DNA of 64,000 nucleotides from Devosia rhizoryzae (GTDB taxonomy: Bacteria > Pseudomonadota > Alphaproteobacteria > Rhizobiales > Devosiaceae). This document shows, one piece after another, positions 43,130 through 57,251 of this stretch. The stretch spans positions 682,001-746,000 of the forward strand of contig NZ_CP068046.1 in the NCBI RefSeq assembly GCF_016698665.1, read 5' to 3'. Numbering within the stretch: position 1 is the first letter of the stretch; each line of letters opens with the position of its first letter. The position numbers and the translations under genes were made by a program. The notes beneath the pieces were generated by a model. That model was not told the origin of the DNA. It ran no database searches and saw only the letters and a program-made list of their open reading frames with translations.

Positions 43130-45601
43130 ATGCCGCAAAAGCCGATCGTCTACGATGCCCCCACGCCGGAACCGCGTTCCACAACCGTTGAAGCGTTGCA
43201 GGCTGAGATCCTTGAACGGCTGATCTATTCGGTCGGTAAGGACCCCATCGTTGCCCGCCCGCATGATTGGCTCAAGGCCACGATCCTTGCCGTGCGTGAC
43301 CGGGTCATGGACAGGTGGATGGAGAGCTCGCGTGAAACGTGGCGCACCTCCAACAAGCGCGTCTATTACCTCAGCCTTGAGTTCCTCATCGGCCGGCTGA
43401 TGCGCGACGCCATCAGCAATGTCGGGCTGATGGAGCCGCTCAATCAGGCGCTCAAGAACCTCGATGTCGATCTGGGCGACCTGATCAATCTCGAACCTGA
43501 CGCGGCGTTGGGCAATGGTGGCCTCGGTCGGCTGGCAGCGTGCTTCCTCGAATCGATGTCGTCGGTAAAGATCCCGGCCTATGGTTATGGCATCCGCTAT
43601 GCTCATGGCCTTTTCCGGCAGGAAATGAGCGAGGGCTGGCAGGTCGAGCTGCCGGAAGACTGGCTCGCTCACGGCAATCCCTGGGAGTTCGAGCGCCGCG
43701 AAAGCGCCTATGAAGTGGGCTTTGGCGGGCATGTCGAGCCGGTCACCGATCCTGACGGGGAAGTGCGGCAGGAGTGGCGGCCCAACGAACATCTGCTTGC
43801 GGTCGCCTATGACACGCCGATCGTTGGCTGGCGCGGCGCGCGCGTGAACACGCTGCGCCTTTGGAGCGCGCAGCCGATCGACCCCATCCTGCTCGACAAG
43901 TTCAATTCCGGCGACCATATCGGCGCTCTGGAAGAAAGCGCCAAGGCCGAGGCGATCACGCGCGTGCTTTATCCTGCAGACTCGACCGCGGCAGGGCAGG
44001 AGCTGCGCCTGCGCCAGGAATTCTTCTTCTCCTCGGCCTCGCTTCAGGACATCGTCCGCCGGCATCTCCAGCAATATGGCGATCTCGGATCCTTGCCCGA
44101 CAAAGTCGCGATCCAACTTAACGATACGCATCCGGCGATCTCGATCTGCGAGCTGATGCGCATTCTCGTCGACGACAATGGACTCAAATGGGCCGAGGCC
44201 TGGAAGCTCAGCAAAGCGACCTTCGGCTATACCAATCATACGCTGCTGCCCGAAGCGCTCGAGAGCTGGCCGGTCGCGCTGCTGGAGCGGCTGCTGCCGC
44301 GGCATATGCAGATCATCTACCAAATCAATGCCGACATCCTGGCGGAGGCGCGCAGCAAGGCTGGCTTTACCGACCAGCAGGCGGCTGCCGTGTCGCTGAT
44401 CGACGAGCATGGCGGGCGGCGCGTGCGCATGGGCCAGTTGGCCTTTGTCGGATCGCACTCGATCAATGGCGTATCGGCGCTGCATACCGAGCTGATGAAG
44501 CAGACGGTTTTTGCGGACCTCCACAAGCTTTATCCGGATCGCATCAACAACAAGACCAACGGCATCACCCCGCGTCGATGGCTGATGCAGTGCAATCCTG
44601 CGCTGACAAAGCTCGTCACGGAGCGCATCGGGCCGGAGTTTCTTGACGACATCGACAAGCTCAAGCTGCTCGCGCCACATGCGGAAGATCCGGGCTTCCA
44701 AAAGCAATTTGCCGAGATCAAGCTTGCCAACAAGCAGCGGCTCGCCAAGCTGATCAAGGACCGGATGAACCTCAATGTGTCGCCGGACGCGCTGTTCGAC
44801 GTGCAGATCAAGCGCATCCACGAATACAAGCGGCAACTGCTCAATATCATCCACGCGGTGACGCTTTACGACGAAATCCGGGCGCATCCGGAGCGTGAAT
44901 GGGTGCCACGGGTCAAGATTTTCGCAGGCAAGGCGGCGCCGAGCTATTGGAACGCCAAGCTGATCATCAAGCTGATCAACGACGTGGCGCGCGTGGTCAA
45001 CAATGACCCGGCGGTGCGCGGGCTCTTAAAGGTGGTGTTCCTGCCCAACTACAATGTCAGCCTTGCCGAAGTCATCGTTCCGGCGGCCGACCTTTCCGAG
45101 CAGATATCGACGGCCGGCATGGAGGCTTCGGGCACCGGCAACATGAAGTTCATGGCCAATGGAGGTGTCACCATCGGCACGATGGACGGCGCCAATGTGG
45201 AAATGCACACCGAGGTTGGCGACGAAAATATCGTCATCTTCGGTCTTACGACGGAAGAAGTGGAAGAAAAGCGCCGCCGCTCGGAAGTGCCGCGATCGGC
45301 GATCGACACCTCGCCGCGCTTGCGCGAAGCACTCGACTCCATTGCCTCGGGCGTGTTCTCGCCAGACGATCCTAATCGCTATCGCGACTTGATCGGCGGG
45401 CTTTACGACCACGACTGGTTCATGGTTGCGCGCGACTTCGATGCCTATGCTGCGGCGCAGGCCAAGGTAGACAAGCTCTGGCAGGACCGGGCGCGCTGGA
45501 ATGCCATGGCGATCCGCAACACGGCCAACGTCGGCTTTTTCTCGTCGGACCGGACGATCAGGCAATATGCCAAGGACATCTGGGGCGTGCCGACGACTTG
45601 A
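43130..45601 (+). CDS. glgP: glycogen phosphorylase
   Basis: The 823-residue protein has the family landmarks YLSLEFLIGRLMRDA, EPDAALGNGGLGRLAACF and the PLP-lysine motif EASGTGNMKFMANGG in the C-terminal quarter. It releases glucose-1-phosphate from glycogen. ATG 43130 was chosen over TTG 43118. It is the first gene of the glycogen block, separated from glgB by a hairpin, so it may be expressed apart from the rest. Confidence 0.96.
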   Translation: MPQKPIVYDAPTPEPRSTTVEALQAEILERLIYSVGKDPIVARPHDWLKATILAVRDRVMDRWMESSRETWRTSNKRVYYLSLEFLIGRLMRDAISNVGLMEPLNQALKNLDVDLGDLINLEPDAALGNGGLGRLAACFLESMSSVKIPAYGYGIRYAHGLFRQEMSEGWQVELPEDWLAHGNPWEFERRESAYEVGFGGHVEPVTDPDGEVRQEWRPNEHLLAVAYDTPIVGWRGARVNTLRLWSAQPIDPILLDKFNSGDHIGALEESAKAEAITRVLYPADSTAAGQELRLRQEFFFSSASLQDIVRRHLQQYGDLGSLPDKVAIQLNDTHPAISICELMRILVDDNGLKWAEAWKLSKATFGYTNHTLLPEALESWPVALLERLLPRHMQIIYQINADILAEARSKAGFTDQQAAAVSLIDEHGGRRVRMGQLAFVGSHSINGVSALHTELMKQTVFADLHKLYPDRINNKTNGITPRRWLMQCNPALTKLVTERIGPEFLDDIDKLKLLAPHAEDPGFQKQFAEIKLANKQRLAKLIKDRMNLNVSPDALFDVQIKRIHEYKRQLLNIIHAVTLYDEIRAHPEREWVPRVKIFAGKAAPSYWNAKLIIKLINDVARVVNNDPAVRGLLKVVFLPNYNVSLAEVIVPAADLSEQISTAGMEASGTGNMKFMANGGVTIGTMDGANVEMHTEVGDENIVIFGLTTEEVEEKRRRSEVPRSAIDTSPRLREALDSIASGVFSPDDPNRYRDLIGGLYDHDWFMVARDFDAYAAAQAKVDKLWQDRARWNAMAIRNTANVGFFSSDRTIRQYAKDIWGVPTT

Positions 45602-45615
45602 TAAATATCTTCAAG

Positions 45616-45652
45616 GCGCGGGGAAATTAGCGAACAAGATCAGTCCCCGCGC
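45616..45652 (+). terminator. terminator-like hairpin between glgP and glgB
   Basis: Arms GCGCGGGGA and TCCCCGCGC (9 bp) with a loop of about 19 bases start 14 bases after the glgP stop, and a run of five T lies 8 bases downstream. The long loop and delayed T-run suggest partial termination. Confidence 0.5.
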
Positions 45653-45704
45653 ATTGTAAGTTTTTGCCGGTACCCGTCTTGGTCCGGTCTGGGGGAGTGT
45701 CGGC

Positions 45705-47954
45705 TTGAGCGTAAGCAAGGAAACCTGGCAGGCGGATGGCCGCGAAATCGAAGCCATCGTGGCGGGGCGCCACAGCAATGCTTTCGCCTTTTTGGGCCTG
45801 CATGAAGTGGGTGAAGCTCAGGTGCTCCGCGCCTTTGTGCCCCATGCCGAAACGCTGCATGCCTTTACTCTCGATGGCGAAGCGCTGGGCCACCTGATAC
45901 CGCGCCATCCGGCGGGGTTCTTCGAGGCCAAGGTCGAGATCAAGGATCGCCAGCCGATCCGCTACCACGCCAAAAATGCCGGCGGCGAATGGGACGTGTT
46001 CGATCCCTATACCTTCGGACCCGTGCTGGGTCCGATGGACGACTATTATATCGGCGAGGGCAGCCACCTTCGGCTTTTCGACAAGCTGGGCGCCCACGAG
46101 ATGGAATTCGAGGGTATCCACGGCACCCATTTTGCTGTCTGGGCGCCAAACGCGCTGCGCGTATCAGTCGTCGGGTCGTTCAACGAATGGGACGGCCGCC
46201 GCCATCCGATGCGCAATCGCATGGGTATCTGGGAAGTGTTCATTCCCGTGCTCGGTACCGGCACGATCTATAAGTATGAAATCGTGGGGCCGAACGGGCA
46301 GGTGCTGCCGCTCAAGGCCGATCCATATGCCCGGCAGGCTGAGCTGCGTCCGCGCAACGCTTCGGTCGTGCCTGATCCGACGCCGTTCACCTGGACGGAC
46401 CAGAAGTATATGGAAGAGCGCGCCAAGAAGGATTGGCGCCGCACGCCGATGTCCATCTACGAGGTGCACTTGGGCTCCTGGCGCCGTCGCGCCGATGGCG
46501 GCTTCATGAGCTATGACCAGCTCGCCGAGCAGTTGGTGCCCTATGCTGCTGACATGGGCTATACCCACCTTGAATTCATGCCGGTCTCGGAACACCCGTT
46601 CGATCCGAGCTGGGGTTATCAGCCCACGGGACTGTTTGCGCCGACAGCACGGTTTGGCGATCCGGCGGGTTTTGCCCGGCTGGTAAACGCAGCGCATGAA
46701 GCAGGGCTTGGCGTCATCCTCGATTGGGTGCCGGCACACTTCCCAACCGACGATTTCGGCCTTGCCAATTTCGACGGGACCGCGCTTTACGAGCATGCCG
46801 ATCCGCGCCAAGGATTCCACCCGGACTGGAACACGGCGATCTACAATTTCGGCCGCAAGGAAGTGTCGTCCTTCCTCACCAATAACGCCATGTACTGGCT
46901 AGAAGTCTTCCATATCGATGGACTGCGCGTCGACGCCGTGGCCTCGATGCTCTACCTCGACTACTCCCGCCAGCCGGGCGAATGGGTGCCCAACAAGCAT
47001 GGCGGCAACCAGAACCTTGAAGCTGTCGCCTTCCTCCAGCGGGTCAATTCCGAGGTTTATCGCAACTTTCCTGGCGCCTTCATGATCGCCGAGGAATCCA
47101 CCTCCTGGCCGGGCGTCAGTTCCCCCGTTTATGCCGGTGGACTGGGGTTCGGGTTCAAGTGGAACATGGGGTTTATGAACGACACGCTGCGCTACATGAG
47201 CCGCGAGACCATTCATCGGCGCTATCACCACAACGACATGACCTTTGGCATGGTCTATGCGTTCAGCGAGAACTTCGTTCTGCCGCTCAGCCATGATGAA
47301 GTGGTGCATGGCAAGGGCGCGCTGCTGACCAAGATGCCGGGCGACGACTGGCAGAAGTTCGCTAATCTGCGAGCATATCTCGGGTATATGTGGGGCCACC
47401 CGGGCAAGAAGCTCTTGTTCATGGGCCAGGAATTCGCGCAGCGCGAAGAATGGTCCGAGGCTCGCTCGCTCGACTGGTGGCTTCTCGACGCGCCTGCCCA
47501 TGAGGGGATGCGACGGCTCGTCGCCGATCTTAACGCCGCCTATCGGAGCCTGCCGGCCCTGCATGAACGCGATTGCGAGCCGGAGGGCTTTGAATGGGTG
47601 ATCGGCAACGATCATGCCAATTCCGTACTCGCCTGGCTGCGCAAGGCGCCGGGGGCTGATCCGGTGCTGGTCATCACCAATTTCACGCCAGTGCCACGCA
47701 GCGGCTATAAAGTGCCCATGCCCCTGGCTGGACAATGGGTGGAACGGCTCAATACCGACGCCGGTTGGTATGCCGGTGGCAATACGGGCAACCAGGGCGT
47801 CATCGAGGCTTACGAGGTCGAGGGCAAGCATTGGCCCGCCGAAGCGGAGCTCTTCTTGCCGCCGCTTGCCACTTTGTTCCTTAAATTCGAGCCGTCCAAG
47901 GGCGGCGCAACTGATACGACCCGGAGCAATCCGGGCATTCTAGGAGGGCTTTAG
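45705..47954 (+). CDS. glgB: 1,4-alpha-glucan branching enzyme
   Basis: The 749-residue protein has an N-terminal CBM48 region ([23 protein letters not shown]), a GH13 barrel with [18 protein letters not shown] containing the nucleophile Asp, [13 protein letters not shown] with the acid Glu and [11 protein letters not shown], then an all-beta C-terminal domain. It adds alpha-1,6 branches. The start is TTG 45705 with GGGGGAG upstream. GlgC begins directly after the stop. Confidence 0.95.
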   Translation: MSVSKETWQADGREIEAIVAGRHSNAFAFLGLHEVGEAQVLRAFVPHAETLHAFTLDGEALGHLIPRHPAGFFEAKVEIKDRQPIRYHAKNAGGEWDVFDPYTFGPVLGPMDDYYIGEGSHLRLFDKLGAHEMEFEGIHGTHFAVWAPNALRVSVVGSFNEWDGRRHPMRNRMGIWEVFIPVLGTGTIYKYEIVGPNGQVLPLKADPYARQAELRPRNASVVPDPTPFTWTDQKYMEERAKKDWRRTPMSIYEVHLGSWRRRADGGFMSYDQLAEQLVPYAADMGYTHLEFMPVSEHPFDPSWGYQPTGLFAPTARFGDPAGFARLVNAAHEAGLGVILDWVPAHFPTDDFGLANFDGTALYEHADPRQGFHPDWNTAIYNFGRKEVSSFLTNNAMYWLEVFHIDGLRVDAVASMLYLDYSRQPGEWVPNKHGGNQNLEAVAFLQRVNSEVYRNFPGAFMIAEESTSWPGVSSPVYAGGLGFGFKWNMGFMNDTLRYMSRETIHRRYHHNDMTFGMVYAFSENFVLPLSHDEVVHGKGALLTKMPGDDWQKFANLRAYLGYMWGHPGKKLLFMGQEFAQREEWSEARSLDWWLLDAPAHEGMRRLVADLNAAYRSLPALHERDCEPEGFEWVIGNDHANSVLAWLRKAPGADPVLVITNFTPVPRSGYKVPMPLAGQWVERLNTDAGWYAGGNTGNQGVIEAYEVEGKHWPAEAELFLPPLATLFLKFEPSKGGATDTTRSNPGILGGL

Positions 47955-47955
47955 A

Positions 47956-49223
47956 ATGGCTGATTACCGTGTTCCGTCGCCTCTGGCTCGTGAAGCCATG
48001 GCCTATGTGCTTGCCGGTGGACGCGGCACGCGCCTCATGGAGCTGACCGATCGTCGCGCCAAGCCGGCTGTCTACTTCGGCGGCAAGGCGCGCATCATCG
48101 ATTTCGCGCTGTCCAATGCCATTAATTCCGGCATCCGCCGCATTTCGGTGGCGACGCAATACCAGGCGCATTCGCTGATCCGCCACATGTCGCGCGGCTG
48201 GAACTTCCTTCGTCCCGAGCGTAACGAGAGCTTCGACGTCCTCCCGGCATCGCAGCGCGTGCGCGAGGATATGTGGTATGCCGGCACTGCCGACGCCGTC
48301 TACCAGAACATGGACATCATCGAGGATTCGGGCGCCCGCTATATCGTTATTCTTGCGGGCGACCACATCTACAAGATGGACTATGAAATCATGCTGCGCC
48401 AGCATGTGGACACCGGCGCCGATGTCACGATCGGCTGCCTCGAAGTGCCGCGCATGGAAGCCGTCGGCTTCGGTGTCATGCATGTCGATGGACGTGACCG
48501 CGTCATCGATTTCGTCGAAAAGCCCAAGGACCCGCCGTCCATTCCCGGCAATCCCGACATGGCGCTGGCCTCAATGGGCATCTATGTCTTCGACACCAAG
48601 TTCCTGATGGAACAGCTGCGCCGCGACGCGGCCACCGAGGGGTCCAACCGCGACTTCGGCAAGGACATCATTCCCTATCTCGTCAAGAACGGCACGGCCT
48701 GGGCGCACCGCTTTACCCGCTCCTGCGTCCGCTCGAGCAACGAAACGGTGTCCTATTGGCGCGACGTCGGAACGGTCGACGCCTATTGGAAGGCCAATAT
48801 CGATCTGACCGACATTACACCGCAGCTCGACCTCTACGACAAGGACTGGCCGATCTGGACTTATGCGGAGATCACTCCGCCGGCCAAGTTCGTGCATGAC
48901 TATGACGGGCGCCGCGGTTCGGCGGTAAATTCGCTGGTCTCGGGCGATTGCATCATTTCGGGCGGTCACCTGCAGCGCACGCTCCTGTCGACTGGATCAC
49001 GTGTCCACTCCTATTCGGTGCTCGATGAGGCTGTGGTGCTGCCCTATTGTGACATCGGCCGCAATGCGCGCGTGCGCAAGGCGGTGATCGATCGCGGCGT
49101 TTCCATTCCGGAAGGATTGGTAATTGGCGAAGATCCCGAGTTCGACGCCAAGTGGTTCCGCCGCACCGAAGAGGGCGTGACCCTGGTCACCCAGGCCATG
49201 GTCAACCGGTATCTGGCCGATCG

Positions 49224-49227
<4 letters not shown>
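47956..49227 (+). CDS. glgC: glucose-1-phosphate adenylyltransferase
   Basis: The 423-residue nucleotidyltransferase has the N-terminal [23 protein letters not shown] with the catalytic loop and the allosteric-site arginines, then [13 protein letters not shown] and a left-handed beta-helix C-terminus. It makes ADP-glucose. The stop overlaps the glgA start by 4 bases. Confidence 0.96.
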
Positions 49228-52302
<3,075 letters not shown>

Positions 52303-52317
52303 ATCGGCCTTTTAGCG

Positions 52318-54327
52318 ATGCAACCAGAACTCGTGCCCCATGCCGGGCGAACCGAAGCGCTTGGCGCGACGGTCACCCCGGATGGGGTCAATTTTGCTGT
52401 TTATTCTGAAACTGCGACCAATATCTGGGTTTGCCTGTTCGACGAGCAGGACCAGGAAATCGGCCGGTATGAACTCGATGTCCACCAGGACAATACTCGT
52501 GCCGGTTTCATCGCCAATGTCTTTCCCGGTGCACGCTACGGCTTGCGTGCTGAGGGCCCCTATGATCCGGACCAGGGCTTTTTCTTTGATCCCAACAAGC
52601 TCCTTGTTGATCCCTATGCCCGGCATCTCGACCGCGTCTTCGTGCGGTCGCCGCGCCTGCGGCTGGGTCGCGAAGAGGCCGTCGATACCGCGCCACTGAT
52701 CCCTAAGGCGATCGTGCGCGGGGAGACCGACAACAAGGCGCGTCCGCGCCGCAAGAAGGCGCCAGGTCTATTCTACGAGCTCAATGTGCGCGGTTTCACC
52801 ATGCGCCATCCCAGCGTTCAGGGTCCGCTGCGCGGAACCGTTGCGGCGCTCACAACACGCCGCGTTATCGACCACTTCAAACACCTGGGCGTCGACACGG
52901 TGCAGTTGATGCCCACGGCCGCCTGGATCGACGAGGGCCATCTGCCCGCGCTCGGCCTCACAAATGCCTGGGGCTATAACCCCATCGCCTATTTCGCTGT
53001 CGATCCCCGGCTTGTGCCGCGTGGGCCGCAGGAGTTGCGGGTGATGACCGATGCCTATCGCAAGGCGGGCATCTCGGTGATCCTGGACGTCGTTTATAAC
53101 CATACCGGCGAAGGCGACCAGCAGGGGCCGATCCTCTCGATGATGGGGCTTGATCCCCAGACCTATTACCGTTTCGTCGAGGTCGACGGTAAGAAGTATC
53201 TGGTCAACGATACAGGCACCGGCAACACGCTGCGGTGTGACCACCCCGCCGTGCAGCGGCTGGTGATCGACAGCCTGCGCTACTACGTCGAGGAGCTCGG
53301 CGTTGCCGGCTTCCGTTTTGACTTGGCAACTATTCTTGGCCGTGATCCGGGCTTCAATCCGGAAGCCGAAATGCTCAAGAAGATCAAGGCGGACCCGGTC
53401 CTCAGCAAGGTCATCCTTGTGGCCGAGCCCTGGGATCCGGGTCCGGGCGGTTATGCCGTCGGCAAGTTCGGCCAGGAGTTCCAGGAACACAACGACACCT
53501 ACCGCGACGAAATTCGCGCTTTCTGGAAGGGCGAGCCGTCCAAGATCGGCGCTCTTGCCGGCAAGATTGCGGGCTCTGCCGAACTCTTCGATTTCGCCGG
53601 CCGCAAGCCGAGCCATGGCGTCAACATGCTGGCCGTGCATGATGGATTCACCCTGCGTGACCTCGTCAGCTACAATGACAAGCACAACGACGCCAATGGC
53701 GAGAACAACAAGGACGGGCACAACAACAACCAGTCCTGGAATTGTGGCGCCGAAGGCGAGACAGAGGACGAGAACATCCTCGCGGCCCGCAAGCGGGATG
53801 TTCGCGCGCTCCTGGCAACCCTGTTCCTCTCGCGCGGTACCCCGCTGATCCAGCAGGGCGACGAAATGTATCGCACCCAGCAGGGCAACAATAATGCCTA
53901 TGCGCAGGACAACGAGATCACCTGGGTCGACTGGGAAGGTGCCGACGGCACGCTGGTCAATTTCGTTTCGGCTGTGAACGCCTTCCGCCGGGAGCATCCG
54001 GCGATCACGCATGACCATTTCCTCTCCGGTCAGGAACGGAACGGCGTGCGCGACATCGTCTGGCTGCACCCGGACAATCGCGAGATGAACGAAGGCGACT
54101 GGAACGATGCTGGCGCCTCAGTGCTTGGCATGTGGCTGCGCTACAAGGACGATGAAGTTCTTGTCTGGTTCAACCGCATGATCGAGCCAGTCACGGCCCA
54201 TCTCCCAGAAGGCGAGTGGGTCGTGGGCGTCCAGTCAGATGATACGCTCGAAGTGCCGATCAGCGAAGGCACGGCAATCGTGCCGCCCCGTTCGGTGGTG
54301 GCCTTGGTGCGCCCACAGCAGCTATGA
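52318..54327 (+). CDS. glgX: glycogen debranching enzyme
   Basis: The 669-residue isoamylase-type GH13 protein has an N-terminal CBM48 part (VTPDGVNFAVYSETATNIWV), GFRFDLATILGRD with the nucleophile Asp, LVAEPWDPGPGGY with the acid Glu and LAVHDGFTLRDLVSYNDKHN. It removes alpha-1,6 branches from phosphorylase limit dextrin. The start lies 15 bases after the pgm stop. Its stop overlaps the next gene by 4 bases. Confidence 0.95.
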   Translation: MQPELVPHAGRTEALGATVTPDGVNFAVYSETATNIWVCLFDEQDQEIGRYELDVHQDNTRAGFIANVFPGARYGLRAEGPYDPDQGFFFDPNKLLVDPYARHLDRVFVRSPRLRLGREEAVDTAPLIPKAIVRGETDNKARPRRKKAPGLFYELNVRGFTMRHPSVQGPLRGTVAALTTRRVIDHFKHLGVDTVQLMPTAAWIDEGHLPALGLTNAWGYNPIAYFAVDPRLVPRGPQELRVMTDAYRKAGISVILDVVYNHTGEGDQQGPILSMMGLDPQTYYRFVEVDGKKYLVNDTGTGNTLRCDHPAVQRLVIDSLRYYVEELGVAGFRFDLATILGRDPGFNPEAEMLKKIKADPVLSKVILVAEPWDPGPGGYAVGKFGQEFQEHNDTYRDEIRAFWKGEPSKIGALAGKIAGSAELFDFAGRKPSHGVNMLAVHDGFTLRDLVSYNDKHNDANGENNKDGHNNNQSWNCGAEGETEDENILAARKRDVRALLATLFLSRGTPLIQQGDEMYRTQQGNNNAYAQDNEITWVDWEGADGTLVNFVSAVNAFRREHPAITHDHFLSGQERNGVRDIVWLHPDNREMNEGDWNDAGASVLGMWLRYKDDEVLVWFNRMIEPVTAHLPEGEWVVGVQSDDTLEVPISEGTAIVPPRSVVALVRPQQL

Positions 54328-55052
54328 TCATTGCCCAGCTCAGCGATATCCATGCCGATGGTTCGAGCAACAGGCTAGACCGTTTGGACCGGGTGCTGAG
54401 CTGGTTACGTCCTCTTCGGCCAGACGCCTTGGTCGTCAGCGGCGATCTGGCCGAAGCACAATTCGAAAAGAGCTATGCGGCGGTCCGGCAACGGCTTGAC
54501 AGCGTCGGCTGCCCATTCTTCGTTGTACCGGGAAATGTCGATGATCACCGGCACATGCGGGCCGGTTTCGGCGAGCTTTACGGCTGGACCACGGATCGGC
54601 CGCTTAGCGTTGTTGGCAGGTTCGATGGATTCCGGGTTATTGGCCTCGATGTGACGGTAGAGGATGCCCATCACGGCGATGCTGCGCCACGGCTCGACTG
54701 GTTGGCGGCGGAACTGGCGGCTGACCAGACGCCGACGCTGATCTTCCAGCACCAGCATCCGTTCTTGACCGGCATCGACAATAAGGACCGCAACATCTGC
54801 TTTGGCGGCGTCGAGCTCGCCGCGGTTATTGAAGCCGCAGGCGACGTGGTGCTGGGCCTGACCTGTGGGCACGTGCACCGGCCACTGTTTACGCAATTTG
54901 CCCGCCGGCAGGCAACGATGGGATCATCGGTGACCCGCGCCAACAAGCTCAGGCTCGATGGCAAGGAAAGCGATATCACCGATCCGCCAGGGTTGATGCT
55001 GCACCATGTCGCTGACGGACGGTTGGTCAGCCATGTGGTAATGGTTAGCTAG
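54324..55052 (+). CDS. metallophosphoesterase, CpdA-like
   Basis: The 242-residue protein has QLSDIHADG (metal ligands), VVSGDLAE, VVPGNVDDHRHMR, FQHQHPF and TCGHVHRP. This is the class III cyclic-nucleotide phosphodiesterase layout. The usual GNHD motif reads GNVD, with a His three residues later, so the catalytic His may be displaced. It is translationally coupled to glgX (ATGA). A role in glycogen control through a nucleotide is inference. Confidence 0.83.
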   Translation: MIIAQLSDIHADGSSNRLDRLDRVLSWLRPLRPDALVVSGDLAEAQFEKSYAAVRQRLDSVGCPFFVVPGNVDDHRHMRAGFGELYGWTTDRPLSVVGRFDGFRVIGLDVTVEDAHHGDAAPRLDWLAAELAADQTPTLIFQHQHPFLTGIDNKDRNICFGGVELAAVIEAAGDVVLGLTCGHVHRPLFTQFARRQATMGSSVTRANKLRLDGKESDITDPPGLMLHHVADGRLVSHVVMVS

Positions 55053-55058
55053 GCGCCG

Positions 55059-55520
55059 CTACTCGACCTCGACCATGCCATGCCGGGCATAGAACCGCCT
55101 GGCGGCGACGTTGTCGGCGAGAACTTTCAGATCAAGCTGGGCCAGTCCGCGCGCCCTGATTGCCGCGAACGCCGTGTGCAGCAGCCAAGTGCCGATTTGG
55201 CGATCGCGATATTCGGGCAGCACAACGAGGTCCTTGAGAAAACCGCTGGTCCAGCACTGCGCCAGGCCGAGCGGCCGATCTTGCTCGTCCACGGCAATGA
55301 GGACGAGATCGGGGTCAAATTCCTCGTCGCTGATCAGGGGTTCGAACCAGCTCTCGAATTTGCCGACACTGCCGCCGCCTGTCGCATAGCCCTGCTGTAG
55401 CAGTGCATGGAGGCTGAGCGAATCGCTTCGAGAGAAAGGCAGGAGCGAGATGCCGTGTGGAGCAGGCGGAACCGGCTCGAGGCGATCAAGCACTTTTCGC
55501 ATGCGAATGGGCGAGCTCAC
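55059..55520 (-). CDS. GNAT-family acetyltransferase
   Basis: The 153-residue protein has the acetyl-CoA site LPEYRDRQIGTWLLHTAF near residues 105-122 and the C-terminal LADNVAARRFYARHGMVEVE. The start is GTG 55520, overlapping the ureG stop by one base (TAGTG), or ATG 55502. It is the last gene of the urease cluster. The substrate is unknown. Confidence 0.88.
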   Translation of the reverse strand: MSSPIRMRKVLDRLEPVPPAPHGISLLPFSRSDSLSLHALLQQGYATGGGSVGKFESWFEPLISDEEFDPDLVLIAVDEQDRPLGLAQCWTSGFLKDLVVLPEYRDRQIGTWLLHTAFAAIRARGLAQLDLKVLADNVAARRFYARHGMVEVE

Positions 55521-56152
55521 TATTCGGCCGCCTGAGCCTGGAAGCCGCCGTGCTTTTCAATGAAGCCAATGATTTGGTCGAGGCTTTCGCGGCGCAGCAG
55601 GTCGGTGAAGACATAGGGCCGGCCCTGCCGCACCTTTTGCGTGTCGCTTTCCATGACGTCCAAACTGGCGCCGACATAGGGTGCGAGATCGGTGTGGGTG
55701 ATGACCAGGAGGTCGGAGCGCGAAATGGCCGGCCCACCCTTGCGCGGGATCTTTTCGCCCTGGGCAACCGAGATGACGTAGATGGTGAGATCGGCAAGAT
55801 CGGGCGAAAAGGTCGCCGCGAGATTGTCGCCGCCGCTCTCGATCAGGATGATGTCGAGGTCGGGGAATTTCTGGTTGAGATCGTCGATCGCGGCGAGGTT
55901 CAGCGATGCATCCTCACGGATGGCTGTGTGTGGGCAGCCGCCGGTTTCGACGCCGACGATGCGATCCTCGGAAATGGCCTGGACGCGGGCGAGGATCAGG
56001 GCATCTTCGCGCGTATAGATGTCGTTGGTGACCACGGCCATGGAATAGCGGTCGCGCATGGCCTTGAGCAGCATTTCGCAGAGCGTCGTTTTGCCCGAGC
56101 CGACCGGGCCGCCGATGCCGATGCGTAGGGGTCCGTTGAGGCTCTTTTGCAT
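55520..56152 (-). CDS. ureG: urease accessory GTPase
   Basis: The 210-residue SIMIBI GTPase has the P-loop [13 protein letters not shown] near residues 11-23, [16 protein letters not shown] with the Cys-Pro-His nickel site near 72-76, and LIESGGDNL. It powers nickel insertion into urease with UreE, F and D. ATG 56152 was chosen; the frame extends upstream through the next gene only in shadow. Confidence 0.96.
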   Translation of the reverse strand: MQKSLNGPLRIGIGGPVGSGKTTLCEMLLKAMRDRYSMAVVTNDIYTREDALILARVQAISEDRIVGVETGGCPHTAIREDASLNLAAIDDLNQKFPDLDIILIESGGDNLAATFSPDLADLTIYVISVAQGEKIPRKGGPAISRSDLLVITHTDLAPYVGASLDVMESDTQKVRQGRPYVFTDLLRRESLDQIIGFIEKHGGFQAQAAE

Positions 56153-56166
56153 GGAAACTCCAGGGG

Positions 56167-56598
56167 TTAGCTCAGGCGTAGGGCGACGAGGGTCAGAAAG
56201 CCGACGCCGAGGAAAAGGCAGAGCGGCGAGTAAACGCGGCGATCGTTGAGGCGGAAGATCGGCTCGGGGAACTGCGCGGCCCACCAAGTGGTAAAGCCGG
56301 CAATGCCGCGGGCGAGGAACAGCAGGCCGAGGCCTATCCCGCTGAAATTCATGACGTTTCCGCCGCTGTCGTGGTCGGCTAGCGCGAGGGCGAAAATGCC
56401 GGCGGCGAGGGCCAGGAGGGCGATAATGAACGAAATATAACGCGGCGGCATGCGTTCGACGCCGGGCGTGCCGACAACGGTTTGCGCCAGCAGTTTTTCG
56501 TCGCGGATCGGCCAGGTGCGACCCAGCGCCCAGACGAAGTGAGCCATGGCGACCGTCAGGAGCCCCACGAACATGAAAGAGGAGACAAACATGTTCAT
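56167..56598 (-). CDS. DUF3995-like membrane protein in the urease cluster
   Basis: The 143-residue protein has four hydrophobic segments. It begins [33 protein letters not shown], a pattern of the DUF3995 family. Its start overlaps the ureF stop by 4 bases and it ends 14 bases before ureG. Tight coupling suggests service to urease, for example nickel or urea permeation, but no function is established. Confidence 0.7.
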   Translation of the reverse strand: MNMFVSSFMFVGLLTVAMAHFVWALGRTWPIRDEKLLAQTVVGTPGVERMPPRYISFIIALLALAAGIFALALADHDSGGNVMNFSGIGLGLLFLARGIAGFTTWWAAQFPEPIFRLNDRRVYSPLCLFLGVGFLTLVALRLS

Positions 56599-57251
56599 GA
56601 GCGAAAAATCCTCGTCGCCAGCGTTTCGTGCTGCATCTGGGCAATGTCAGCGCCATAGGCGACGCTGCCGATATCGTCCAGTGTGGCATGCTGGCACAGA
56701 AGGGCAAGCGCGGCGATTGCGGGTTCGAGGCTCGCCATGATGGCAAGCCCGTCGCTTTGTCCGATGGGTACGAGGCGTACGGCGACCGAGACCTGGCTGT
56801 GCACGGTCGTGGTCAGAAGCGCGACCAGGGTCTCCCCTAAGTCAATGTTGTGGCTGCCTGTGACAGCGCCGATGGCGACGGGGTAGGGGCATGGTTTAGG
56901 GAGCGGCGCCGGCTGGTCGGCAGGCCAGGCGGCGGTCGCAAGAACGAAGGCATTTCCGGTCAGAACCGTTTCGGCATGGCGCTCGCGGGCTGGGGTCAGA
57001 GCCAGGCTGAGATCGGCGAGTTCGCGCAGGGCCTGTCGATCCGCAAAGGAGCGGTGCGCATGGGCGAGGAGGATGGCGTCGGTCTTGATGCCGCCATGCT
57101 GGAGCGTGCCGCCGATCCAGTCCTCGGCTGTTGAGCGATCGTGAACGATCCCCTGAACGATCGCGGTCTCGAGGCCAGCCGACCAGGCAAAGGCGCCGAC
57201 CGGAAACGCAGGCGACAGCCAGGTCAGAAGTTTTTGCAGGCTCTGGCTCAA
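56595..57251 (-). CDS. ureF: urease accessory protein
   Basis: The 218-residue all-helical protein has the family N-terminus [23 protein letters not shown] and the conserved [19 protein letters not shown] block near residue 135. UreF gates GTP hydrolysis by UreG in the activation complex. The start overlaps the ureE stop by 4 bases. Confidence 0.93.
   Translation of the reverse strand: MSQSLQKLLTWLSPAFPVGAFAWSAGLETAIVQGIVHDRSTAEDWIGGTLQHGGIKTDAILLAHAHRSFADRQALRELADLSLALTPARERHAETVLTGNAFVLATAAWPADQPAPLPKPCPYPVAIGAVTGSHNIDLGETLVALLTTTVHSQVSVAVRLVPIGQSDGLAIMASLEPAIAALALLCQHATLDDIGSVAYGADIAQMQHETLATRIFRS

Noticed and set aside
43109..44887. 592-codon minus-strand frame opposite glgP
   Set aside because: It is an antisense shadow of glycogen phosphorylase with no motif of its own.
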